A stretch of 64,000 nt of DNA from Epiperipatus broadwayi (taxonomy: Eukaryota; Onychophora; Udeonychophora; Euonychophora; Peripatidae), in the NCBI GenBank assembly GCA_028023455.1, contig JAQFVV010012442.1, positions 2,206,903 through 2,270,902 of the forward strand. The letters run 5' to 3'. Below the pieces are notes generated by a model that saw nothing but the letters and a program-made list of their open reading frames with translations, did no database searches and was not told where the DNA came from. The first letter of the stretch is position 1, and each line of letters starts with the position of its first letter. The position numbers were made by a program, and so were the translations under genes. This document shows, in pieces, positions 38,580-48,640 of the stretch.

Positions 38580-39600
38580 TAATCAAAGAACTTGCTTGGA
38601 TGACTGGTAGAAAAAATGGATAAATGAAGCACAGAAAATAAATAGACCGATAAAGAAATTAACAGTGTTTTCATATAATGAATAATGAAGTAACAATAAT
38701 TGTATGGAAGCAACTTGTAGTTGCAGATTTAACATATGGGAAAGATGCATTGTGTTAGTTAAAGCATGTTAGATTAATAAAAAAAAAATACAAATACATT
38801 CATTAAATGCAGATGTGTGGATAGCAAATGAGATAATTCAAGAAGAGATGGGATGGTCAATATTTTTATATGATAAATGCACAAGGCAAATGGGAAATGT
38901 TTGGTAGATTACAATTTATGGATAATAGAAGAATTATCAAAATAGTATTTAATTGGATTATGAGTAATGGATAGAAAACAAGACATGTTAGAAAGGTAGG
39001 GCAGTTATGCAGAAGATTTAGATAAACACTTTATATCAATATACTTACACAAAATAGTCCAATGATTGTATTTGAATAATAGTTGAGTGTTATAGTGACA
39101 AGGAATATGACAGAAGAATAGATGCATTAATAAAAATAGGGAGTTGGAGAAATGGGGAATGAGTATGGAGAGTAGAGAGATTTAAATATATAGAGAGGTA
39201 AACAGAATAATGGGTGAGAGTTAATTTATAAAAATAGCAAGAAAATTGTTTACTGTTTAGGGCTTGAACAGGATCATTAGCAACAAAGGAATATACACAT
39301 AATGGTGAAATGTGGTGATTTAGTCTGCTAGTTATGTAAGGAAGGTATGGAAAATATTAGGCATCTGTTAATTGAATGTAAATGCTTACAAGCAGAAAGG
39401 ATACAAATAATGAAATTGGGAGAGAATAAATTTAAACAACAAGAAATTGGGTTCTTGGTTTTTATGCTGAGTTTGGAAAAAGATAAGGAGGATCTAGATG
39501 TAGAATCCATTGAGTGGACAGAGATAATGTTATAAAAATGAGATGGAACAAGTTACAGAAGAAAAGAGAATAAAATTAGTGTGGTGAATAGAAAGGGAAG
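38580..39600 (+). pseudogene. LINE ORF2 3'-end fossil
   Basis: Frames broken by many stops still give stretches typical of the end of a LINE reverse-transcriptase ORF. Around 38910-38990 a segment reads like GRLQFMDNRRIIKIVFNWI followed by a basic run. At 39325-39535 a frame reads CQLCKEGMENIRHLLIEC, a C-X2-C...H-X4-C zinc-binding pattern seen at the C-terminus of R1/Jockey/RTE-type ORF2. No RT catalytic motif remains. An AATAAA and an imperfect inverted repeat (39661-39722) follow. Clade assignment is not possible by eye. Confidence 0.5.
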
Positions 39601-39739
39601 ATAAAGTGGCTAAGAGGCTTTTCTGATCAAACTGGCCGAAAGATTGTTAACTCCAATAAAGAAGCTACAGTGCATCACATGTCACTGGAATATAATATTT
39701 ATTTCAGGTAGTGACATGCACAGAAAATATTATATATGT

Positions 39740-40635
39740 GTGTATGTGAAATTTACCAAATCTATTTTAAATAATAATTAAATTCCCCTCTAGCTGCCAA
39801 GTTCGATAATTTTTAGAATAAGAGAGTACATCACCTCTTAATGTAATTTAGATGTTTCTATGTACAGTTATCTAGAACAATAAGTCAAAGTGCTAATTTA
39901 AATCAGTATTTTTATATTTTAATGTAAATTAATCTTTAAATAACTGATATTAATCCATAGAGTGGAGATATTTTACGCACTTCTAAAACTCTATAATAAA
40001 TTAATATCTCTTATATACGTAATTATAAATAATATTTTAATAATGAATAAATATAATGTCAAGTGAAATTTACCAAATCTATTTTAAATAAAATATAGCC
40101 GTAAACATAATACAAGAGAACAAATTAACTAAAAGAAATAATTAGAGAGGAGAGGCAACAAAAAATCATTGACTAAACATTATTTATTGCCATGATCTCA
40201 TCTGACTCTTAGAAAGTAAGAGTTTTGATAATTTCTTAGAAAGTAAGAGTTAATGTACTTTTCTTATAGTACAACTAAATATAATTGATTTGTTAATGCC
40301 ACACTTCTGATAATTGCAAAATATATATGATTTACATAATTATAAAATCATGTAATAATAATTATCTCAGGGTTCTTAACATAATAACTTTAAATATTTT
40401 TATTTTATTTTAAGTAAATCAACTTTATTAATAGAAAACAAAACAATAAAAAACAAATATTTACATATTAACAAAAAACTTTTTTTTTCTTTTTTACAAT
40501 TTAGCTATAAAACTTTTTTTTTTACTAATAAATACTTTTTCATATTTTACATACAGAAGGGAAAAATCCAACCCATATTTTTTCAATTAGTTTTGTGGCA
40601 GATATTTTATATATTAATAATGATATTTACCCCAA
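39740..40635. other. gene-free DNA between two LINE fossils
   Basis: A duplicated phrase, GTGAAATTTACCAAATCTAT, occurs at about 39746 and 40064, suggesting a small local duplication. T-rich runs lie at 40482-40525. No genes seen. Confidence 0.5.
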
Positions 40636-41101
40636 TCATTTTCTAGTTTTTTTTATCCAGTTATATTTTTTGTTATCAAAAATCAATGAACATCCCACAG
40701 CCGACATTGTTTTCAATGTATGTGCTATAATCAGAGCATTGTGAGATTTAAAACTCTGAATATATTTATTTATCATATATATCAAGTTTTTAAATTGTGA
40801 GTCAAAAACACAAATTCTTAATTGTTGAAAACCACTACACTCTTCACTAACAAATACATTTTTTTCTTTATTTTTACATATTATACATTTGGTATTCAAA
40901 TTCATTCCAAATTTATGATTCAAAAGGGAAGTTGTAGGTAACAAGCTGTTCATTAATCTAAAAACAAATTTAATGTAGAATGGAGTAGCACAAATTGATT
41001 GATAATTCTTTAAGACTTTCTCTTTAGATATATCCATCCATGAGATCTCACTACAATCTAATTGTTTTTTTAGATCGCTATATCTCAAACTTTCCAGATT
41101 T
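40636..41101 (-). pseudogene. LINE ORF2 C-terminal fragment
   Basis: An open minus-strand frame of about 150 codons without a plausible start. It carries the pattern KFVFRLMNSLLPTTSLLNHKF, then TKCIICKNKEKN, typical of LINE ORF2 C-termini (F-R-LLPT...L...KFG...C-X2-C). The match breaks off upstream at a stop near 41101, so this is a 5'-truncated insertion as LINEs commonly leave. T-rich tracts at about 40480-40530 on the plus strand may be the poly-A tail seen from the other side. It is not related closely to the fossil at 38580. Confidence 0.6.
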
Positions 41102-42338
41102 ACTCATTTTATCATATTGTTGAATAACTAAATGACATCCCAGTAGACTATAGGAGACATACATATCACTTATAAGCTAATGTACCCTAATATTTCATTT
41201 TAATAGTAATTATAATTAATGAAACATTACATTTTGATAATACGGGCATGAAACTGGAATGACATTCCAATATCCAGAATGGAAATGGTATCTTTTATGC
41301 CATTCTGATATTCATCAACAATATAATTTTAAAATGGTTTTCAAAAATAATATATAATTTTCATTTGTATAATTATTGAACACTATGCAGTCTTAATTAA
41401 AAATCAACTCAAAATAAATCAAAGAAATTGTTTTATTTTAAATGTAACTCAAACATGTGGAATTATTCTTAAGCAACTTTTGATTTTCAAGTTTAGGATC
41501 TGTAATTTTTGTAAATGGTATTGTATATCTGATTTGAATAAACATTTCTATAATATAATTAATAATTGATGACCCAAGAAATCACATAGAAACAAAGACT
41601 AAAATTTAATAATCATAAAAACAAATATATTAATAGTTAAAATCAGTTCCACTTAACACAAAAATTAACATAAAATTTTACATAAAGGTTATGTCCAAAT
41701 ATAAAAGATGTTTTACATAATGCATTGATAAGAAACAAAAGTAATCACCTATTCACTTGCAAATTACTTTATTCTGTACAAACTTTTGGACAGTTGTTAA
41801 CTATAACTTGTTATATTTGGCTAAACATTTTCTTTTGGCTAAATATTATTTACTTCTATTAAATACTTGTTTTAAAGTATAAATAAATTTCTATCATATT
41901 TACTAATTTCCAAACATAGCATTAATACTATTCTATTATTGTTATAGAATAACCATTTGCTAAGGCTTTTTAAAATTATAATTTAAAGTAATATAATATC
42001 TGAGATATACTTTATAGAATTACCAACACAACTAAAAATTTCATTCTTAATTGGTATCTGGCTAAACATTTTAAACAGATTGTTATTATAATACTAACTC
42101 TTATACAATACATTGATAAAGAAAAATTATTTCTGGCATTTTATTAATTAAATAATACTAAGATGGTAAAATCTTTCAGAAGCTACATGTACACCACATT
42201 ACAATTTTACCTATGTCCACATGATAAATTATTTCAACATTTAATTGCCTACTAATCTAATGGTGACCTACTATTGGGTGGTAATGATGGCAATAACACA
42301 CATGTGTATCCCTTATTATGCTATTATCATACATTAAC

Positions 42339-42373
<35 letters not shown>

Positions 42374-42377
42374 AAAC
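41102..42377. other. gene-free AT-rich DNA ending in (TA)n
   Basis: No coding potential. A (TA)n run at 42342-42370 borders the next LTR element and may be its target site. Confidence 0.5.
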
Positions 42378-42951
42378 AGATACACTGTTACATGTATATA
42401 TTTAAAAGATCCCCCCCTCCCAAATAAAAATGACATACATTAAATTTAAATCAGACTAGCAATCTTTCAAAAATAAAAAGTCTAATTATATTAAATATTT
42501 TAAAGAAGAGGAAGAAATAATAAAATTTGACTGTTTGGTCAAACTAAAAGTAAAATTGAACTTTTTAAAATGAAAAAAAAGGAAAAAAGAAAAGCAAATA
42601 TGTCTACATTTGCAGTTAAAGAAAGTATAAATCTTTCTTTATTAAAATTAATAAATTCAAACTTAAAAATCATTTAAATAAATATCTCTTTACTGCTTTC
42701 AGCTAATTCTATATTTCAGAAGAATAATTTGTAAAGCAGAATAACTGTAGGTGTCAAGTCATTGCAGCAGAATAGAGAAAATTAATTAAAAATTTGAAAA
42801 CACTTAACCAGAAAAGTAAAAAGAGTCTGTTCCTGCCAAAGAGAAACTGTCCAATGAACTGGGATAAATGGCACAAATATGGATGAAAACAAAACAAAAA
42901 CCAATTGGATTCAGTAGGCACATCAGGAATCCATTTTCATACAAAGAAAAG

Positions 42952-42960
42952 TATAAATAG
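42952..42960 (+). promoter_or_regulatory. LTR TATA box
   Basis: TATAAATAG, repeated at 47220-47228 in the other LTR. No TCAGT initiator is visible about 30 bp on, unlike the LTRs at 28.2 and 32.4 kb. Confidence 0.55.
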
Positions 42961-43334
42961 GTTGGAGATTTCTGATTAAAAAAAAGACAGCCAATATTAT
43001 TTTCTGAGAGAGATGATTGTTAGATTATTATTCTATACTTGAAAATCACGAGAGACAATATTTTTTATTAATATTTTTAGATTACTAGAAAAGTGAATTG
43101 AACCATCAAGCAGCTTTATGAAGAATCAGTGTAATATGGGTGGGTAATCCATTTTCTCTTTATCCACTACCATGAAGTAAGCATCGACTGCTTGTCCAAG
43201 CCTTTAGTACCCTTCAAATTCAAGACCCCCCCATGTTATTTTGAGAAAAAGCAATAAATGAAGACCTTAGTTAAAATGTAAGCATTAGAAAATAATTCAA
43301 TTATTAATTCTATAATAGTAATAATAGTAATAAT

Positions 43335-43513
43335 AACAAGTCAGATGTCACATGACTTATCTTTTAGATAAATGCTTTGCTTGAGTTGGTTTTTTAGATC
43401 TAATGTCCCAACTCCTCACTGAAGAGACCCATAGGTCGAAACCGGTCTGGGGATGGGGACAATCCAAGATAAAAATTATTTGAATGCATTCTCTTGTAGT
43501 AGCAGTTATCATA
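43335..43513 (+). mobile_element. 179-bp hammerhead-bearing mobile insertion
   Basis: This segment is in the left LTR but absent from the same place in the right LTR (47680-47692). It is flanked by perfect 12-bp direct repeats, AATAGTAATAAT, at 43323-43334 and 43514-43525; the right LTR has a single copy at the empty site. It therefore inserted after the LTR element did. It encodes nothing and has no clear Pol III box. Its core is a complete hammerhead ribozyme. Size and content resemble the small ribozyme-bearing retroelements (retrozymes) described in animals and plants; family identity is inference. Confidence 0.85.
43404..43461 (+). ncRNA. hammerhead ribozyme, type I topology
   Basis: All conserved parts are present in order. 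Stem I 5' strand TGTCCCAACTCCTCA (43404-43418) pairs with TGGGGATGGGGACA (43448-43461): six pairs, an internal loop (AAC/TG), six pairs including one G-U. Core strand CTGAAGA at 43419-43425 fits CUGANGA. Stem II is GACC/GGTC (43426-43429/43434-43437) with loop CATA. GAAA at 43438-43441. Stem III is only ACCGGT (43441-43446), a 6-base palindrome, followed by C17 at 43447, so the cleavage triplet is GUC and the predicted cut is between 43447 and 43448. Such a short palindromic stem III is known from animal hammerheads that cleave best as dimers, when two stems III pair. The internal loop of stem I could contact loop II. Self-cleavage is predicted, not shown. Confidence 0.87.
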
Positions 43514-44570
43514 AATAGTAATAATGTTTCAACTATCAAATATTAATTCTATAATAAGTTAACAATAAAAAATTAATGAAATAATATGAAAACATTAATT
43601 TTGTTATGTATTCAAAATTATAAATGTTCTACAAATATGAAATGGCTGATAACAATCTTATGTGTAAAAAATATATGTAAGTGTTTGACTGAATAATAAT
43701 TATCTACAAACATAAACTGTTATATATTAGAATAATTAAATGATGATGATGTATAAATGTTTAAATGCTTACCTGAATAATCCACATCTGGATTAAAATG
43801 ATAAAGTTGATGTAAAAAATATACATATATGTTTGACTGAATAATAAATATCTATAGACCTGGAAATAATATATATCAGAATAATTAAATGATGATTTAT
43901 AAATGTTTAAATGCTTACCTGAATAATCCACATCTGGATAAATTAATAAGACTTATGTCTATGTTTGACTGAATAATAATTATTTACAAACATGAAATTG
44001 TTATATATTAGAATAATTAAATGATAATGAATTATAAAGGCCTATATGCATATCTAAATAAACCAAGTCTGAATAAAGTGATAAACCCTATGTATACATA
44101 TAATTGATAAAAGGGCTTTTTCACTTCTTCACACAAGATGAACTGAAATGAGCTTTCATTTGATACAAATGATGAACTGTAATGGAAGGACTTATCAATA
44201 TGTATTGTTAATAAAATTGTTGTTATTAAAAATTAATTTTAGTTATTCAGTTCCATTTTGCATCACTAATCATTCATTGCAACCTGCTCACAAGAATCTC
44301 ATGACTCCTGAGCTATGTCCAGCATAAGCAGATGATGGTAAGTAGAGTTGTAGTGAAATGGACCTCTAGTGGCATTGTTTGGGAAACCAAAAACATAATT
44401 TTTTAGATGTTTTCAGTCTCTATAGTGCAACATCCTCTGATGAGGAGGAAATATTGTTGTAGGTGGGGTAAAGTCTGTATTGGATAATGCCAATTGATAG
44501 TTCCTTTCTGCTATATGCTCATCAGGAAATAAAATCAACCAAGAGTGGTGTTGGGTGTTGTCTAACTACA

Positions 44571-44590
44571 TTTGTTGCCCTATTGTGAGG
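44571..44590 (+). promoter_or_regulatory. possible primer binding site
   Basis: TTTGTTGCCCTATTGTGAGG follows the 5' LTR and resembles, imperfectly, the PBS at 29416. It does not begin with TGG, so it is decayed or misplaced. Confidence 0.3.
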
Positions 44591-44834
44591 TCTGATCTAG
44601 AAAAAAATAAAGAATTAGGGAAAAGGTAAAAGAAAATTATGATTCTGTGAATGTGAAAGGAGCACATGGTGCAGTGATGTGAAATGGACAAAAATGGGGG
44701 AAATAAAAAAAAAAGAAGAGCACAAAAATGAAGGACATAAAATAAATAGTAAAATAGGAATAACAAAGATTTGGAGCCAAATCAAGAGTTGATAGAGAGA
44801 GAAGCTTACTAAGCCAGAAAACAAAGGAAACATT

Positions 44835-45104
44835 GTGAACATAGAAGCTCAGAAAACAGAAAAGATAGCTATGTTAAGGCAGCTATTAAAAATGATAAAA
44901 GAATGGAGAGAACAATACTATGAACAGGGAGAAGAAGAGATAAACAAAGAAAAGAAGAGCATAGACAAAGAGATAAACAAAGAGAAGAGTGTAAACAAAG
45001 AGAAGAAGAGAAAAAAGATGAACAAAGAGAAGAAGAGAATAGAAAATGAGATGAACAAAGAGAAGAGTATAAAAAACAAATCATCGAATCATACCAAAAA
45101 ATGA
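44835..45104 (+). pseudogene. gag-like fragment, Lys/Glu-rich
   Basis: About 90 codons with the first ATG at 44871. The start (MLRQLLKMIKEWREQYYEQ) resembles the amphipathic N-terminal helix of gypsy-type Gags. The rest is a degenerate repeat of the motif (N/D)KEKK(R/S) generated by expansion of an AACAAAGAGAAGAAGAG-like unit. No capsid or zinc-knuckle motif. By position, just after the leader of an LTR element, it is a gag remnant; the frame soon stops. It may be a chance product of a purine-rich repeat. Confidence 0.4.
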
Positions 45105-45190
45105 GAGAATGAATCACAGAAACTATAAATCAGCTTACAAAAAATGTAATTTTTTGCAACAATGTAAAAGAAATAACTCAATCTAAAAAA

Positions 45191-45461
45191 TTGGAAATTA
45201 AAAAACATTCAAAAAAATAAGTTTGCTGAAGAATTGCCTGAAACTATTCCAACCCAATGGACACTAATAATCAACACTGATAAAAATGAATCTAATAAAG
45301 CAAAATTAAATAGTTCTGATATTCAACAAAAGGTAAAATGTGAAAATGAATATAATCAAAAACTTGATTCTCATATAACTAAGGAACTACCCAATATAGA
45401 AGAAAATATTTCAGAAAAATTGCCTGATGTATGCTCTGAAACAGTAACAGAGGTAAAATAA
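45191..45461 (+). pseudogene. further gag-like fragment
   Basis: An open frame without ATG, rich in Glu, Lys and Asn (ELPETIPTQW, later ELPNIEENISEKLPDV). The internal near-repeat EELP/KELP/EKLP hints at an ancient duplication. No recognised domain. It lies in the middle of the third element and is in a frame different from the preceding fragment. Confidence 0.35.
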
Positions 45462-46632
45462 GAAACCATAAATCTGGAAAAAAAGTATGTTAGTCATCAG
45501 CCATATATAAAAAAAAACATAAACAAAATCTCAATCAATTCAAAGCAAAGATTGAATACTGCAAAATAATTGTAAAGACAGTTATTAAAAATACACTTGC
45601 TGCTGCAAGAATGAAACCAAAAACGAATCTGAAAACTCAGGATTTATAAATGTAAAAAAAATTAACCAACAAGAAACTTTTACAAATAACAAAAAAAGCA
45701 AAAAAAATTCCTATGGCAGAAAAAATATTGAAAAATAAATCTTTATTTATTTTTAAAAATGAAGTACCAACATGGAAGAGGAACAGGAAAAAATTCACAG
45801 ATGGTGTTCATGTTCTATACCAGAACCATGCAATTAGATCAAACAGAAACAAGGATCTCCAAAGACAACATGTAAGTAGAGAAGCAAGCCACAACAGTGA
45901 TGTCTAGCATGAGAAACTCCCAAAGAAAAGATGATCCAGAAGTTGTGTCACCTCATAATAAAGAAAAGTATTACAGGAGAACTGATCATGATCCTCAGTC
46001 TCCCAATCCAGGATGTAACTACTGGTCAGAATAAGAAAAATGAGGTAGTTTATGGGAGAAGTTTGTGAGTGGGATATAGCATTGCACAAGTTGCATTTTT
46101 CATGTTGTGATGAATGGATGATTGAGCAGGATTGCCTGGATGCATTGTATCATGATTCTCTGAAGTATATGCTTGGCACTGTCTAGACCTAGATGTTGAG
46201 ATCCGAGAATAGTCCAGTGGTGTATATGTAGGCCTTATGAATAGGCCTTAGTCTCATGAATATACCTCATCTATAGCCCTTAAGACTCACAAAAGGTGAG
46301 CAGGACTGACTCAATGCCTGATAGTTTTTTCTGAATACTACTTGTGGATAATCTGTCTAGGTACTTAGAAGAGACAGTGCCTAAAAATGAGGTATTTTCT
46401 TGTGATATCATGGGGCCTTGTGTACTGGTAGTCCATACTTAGCCATCTGCTCATTATGGCATAGGATGGCATGGGTCACATATTCACTTTCCCCACATCA
46501 TCTTTTGTTTATTAATCAGTATCTCCCCAGGTCAAGAAGAAATGATGAAAAAAAAAATTATAATTATATTGATGGAATTAAATCATGTTTCCAGGCAATT
46601 TCATCACAAAAACTTGATGGGGGTAATAAGAC
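45462..46632 (+). other. internal region of third element, decayed
   Basis: About 1.2 kb with many stops in all frames. The last 500 bp (about 46050-46500) are the most GC-balanced part. A purine-rich stretch, GATGGGGGTAATAAGA (46616-46631), sits just before the 3' LTR and may be the decayed polypurine tract. Confidence 0.55.
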
Positions 46633-48563
46633 TGATACACTGTTTCACATATATATTTAAAAGCCCCCCCCCCTCCCAAATTAAAATGACATGAGTTAAA
46701 TTTAAATCAGACTAGCAATATTTCAAAAATAAAAATAAGTCTAGTTATACTAAATATTTCAAAGAAGAGGAAGAAATAATGAAATTTGACTACAATTGAA
46801 AATAATGTTTTGGTCAAATTAAAAGTAAAATTGAACTTTTTAAAATGAAAAAAAAAGAAAAGCAAATACATCTATATTTGCAGTTAAAAAAAGTATAATT
46901 TTTTCTTTATAAAAATTAATAATTTCAAAGTTAAAAATCATGTAAATAAAAATGTATTTACTGCTTTCAGCTCATTCTATATGTCAGAAGAATAATTTGT
47001 AACGCAGAATAACTGTAGGTGTCAGGTCATTGCAGCAGGCAAGAGAAAATTAATTAAAAATTTGAAAACACTTAATCAGATAAGTAAAAAGAGACTGTTC
47101 CTGCCAAAGAGAAACTGTCCAGTGAACTGGGATAAATGGCACAAACATGGATGACAACAAAACAAAAAACAATTGGATTCAGCAGGTACATCAAGAATCA
47201 GTTCTGATAGAGAGAAAAGTATAAATAGGTTGGAGAATTCAGATTAAATAAGACAGACAATATTATTTTTTGAGAGAGATGATTGTTAGATTATTATTCT
47301 ATACTTGAAAATCACGAGAGACAATTTTTTATTAAGATTTTTATAGCATAAGCTTGTGGTTAAAACACCTGTAGAGGTCCCTGCTATCACATTTTATATG
47401 CATATTATCGAGGTTATAGCCTCAGTAAATATTAATTACTAGAAAAGTAAATTGAACCATCAAGCAGTACCATGAAAAATCAGTGTAATATGGGCAGTTA
47501 ACCTGTTTTCTCTCTATCCACTACCATGAAGTAAAACTCCAGTGCCTGTCCAAGCCTTTAGTGCCTTTCAAATCCCAGAAACCCCCCCCCCATTATTTTG
47601 AGAAACAGCAAATAAATGTAGACCTTAGTTAAAATGTAAGCATTAGAAAATAATTCAAATACTAATTCTATAATAGTAATAATGTTTCACCTATCAATTA
47701 TTAATTATATAATAAGTTAACAATAAATAATTAATAAAATAATAGGAAAACATTAATTGCATAATGTGTTCAAAATTACAAATGTTCTACAAATATGGAA
47801 TGGCTGATAACAAACTTATGTGTAAAAATATACATCGGTGTTTGAATGAATAATAATTATCTACATGAAATTGTTATATATTAGAATAATTAAATGATGA
47901 TGATTTATAAATGTTTAAATGCTTACCTGAATAATCCACATCTGGATAAAGTGATAACACCTGTGTCTATGTTTGACTGAATAACAATTATCTACAATCA
48001 TGAAATTGTTATATATTAGAATAATTAAATGATAAAGGCCTATGCGCATATCTGAATAAGCCACATCTGAATAAAGTGATAAAACCTATGTATATGTATA
48101 ATTGATAAAAAGGCTTTTTGACTTCTTCACACAAGATTAACTGAAATGAGCTTTCATTTGATACAAATGATGAACTGTATTGGAAGGACTCATCAATAAT
48201 TATTGTTAATAAAATTGCTGTTAGTAAAAATTAATTTTAGTTGTTCAGTTCCATTTTGCATCACTAATCATTCATTGCATCCTGCTCACAAGAATCTCAT
48301 GCCTCCTGAACTATGATATCCAGCATAACTAGATGATGGTAAGTAAGGTTGTAGTGAAATGAAACTCCAATGACACCATTTGGGAAACTAAACACATAAA
48401 TTTTTAGATACTTCCTGTCTCTATGGTACTACATTCTCTGATGAGCAGGAAATATTGTTGTAGGTCGAGTGACACCTGCATTGGGGAATGCCAATCGATA
48501 ATTCCTTCCTGCAGTATGCTCATCAGGAAATAAATCCAACCAAAAGTGGGATTGGGTGTTGTC
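46633..48563 (+). repeat. 3' LTR of third LTR element
   Basis: About 1.93 kb. TGATACACTG start, GGGTGTTGTC end, TATAAATAG at 47220-47228. It lacks the 179-bp hammerhead insertion of the left LTR, shows the empty site at about 47680-47692, and has one fewer internal tandem segment around 47880-48010. Confidence 0.82.
47344..47434 (+). repeat. tRNA-like (SINE-type) insertion in 3' LTR
   Basis: About 90 bp absent from the left LTR between ATTTTTA and ATTACTAG (compare 43070-43085). TAAGCTTGTGGTTAAAACAC (from about 47349) is close to the D-arm and A box of a tRNA gene. The following GTAGAGGTCCCTG is tRNA-like too, but the B box is degenerate. Probably a truncated tRNA-derived SINE. No target duplication is evident. 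Confidence 0.4.
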
Positions 48564-48603
48564 CGGCAATATATATATATATATATATATATATTGCCGA
48601 GAC
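48561..48603. repeat. palindrome around (TA)n at LTR end
   Basis: GTCCGGCAAT (48561-48570) and ATTGCCG-A-GAC (48593-48603) are inverted copies, apart from one extra A, around a 22-bp TA core. A second TA tract with a GT interruption follows to about 48640. The left arm includes the last three bases of the LTR. Confidence 0.9.
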
Positions 48604-48638
<35 letters not shown>

Positions 48639-48640
48639 TT

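Larger units (their letters stand above)
42378..44562 (+). repeat. 5' LTR of third LTR element
   Basis: It starts near GATACACTGTTACAT and ends GGGTGTTGTC; the exact ends are uncertain by a few bases, and the 5' LTR may run on to ACTACA at 44570. TATAAATAG at 42952-42960. Contains a C-run (CCCCCCCTCCC near 42411) and tandem AATAATTATCTACAAACAT-like segments of about 150 bp between 43690 and 44010. Confidence 0.82.
42378..48563 (+). mobile_element. decayed non-autonomous LTR retrotransposon
   Basis: Direct repeats of about 2 kb (42378-44562 and 46633-48563) flank a 2.07-kb internal region with only Lys/Glu-rich, interrupted gag-like frames. Each LTR has a TATA box in the same place. Each also carries a private insertion: the left one a 179-bp hammerhead repeat, the right one a tRNA-like piece of about 90 bp. 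LTRs are visibly diverged, so the element is old. It is bounded on the left by (TA)n and on the right by a (TA)n palindrome. Confidence 0.82.
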
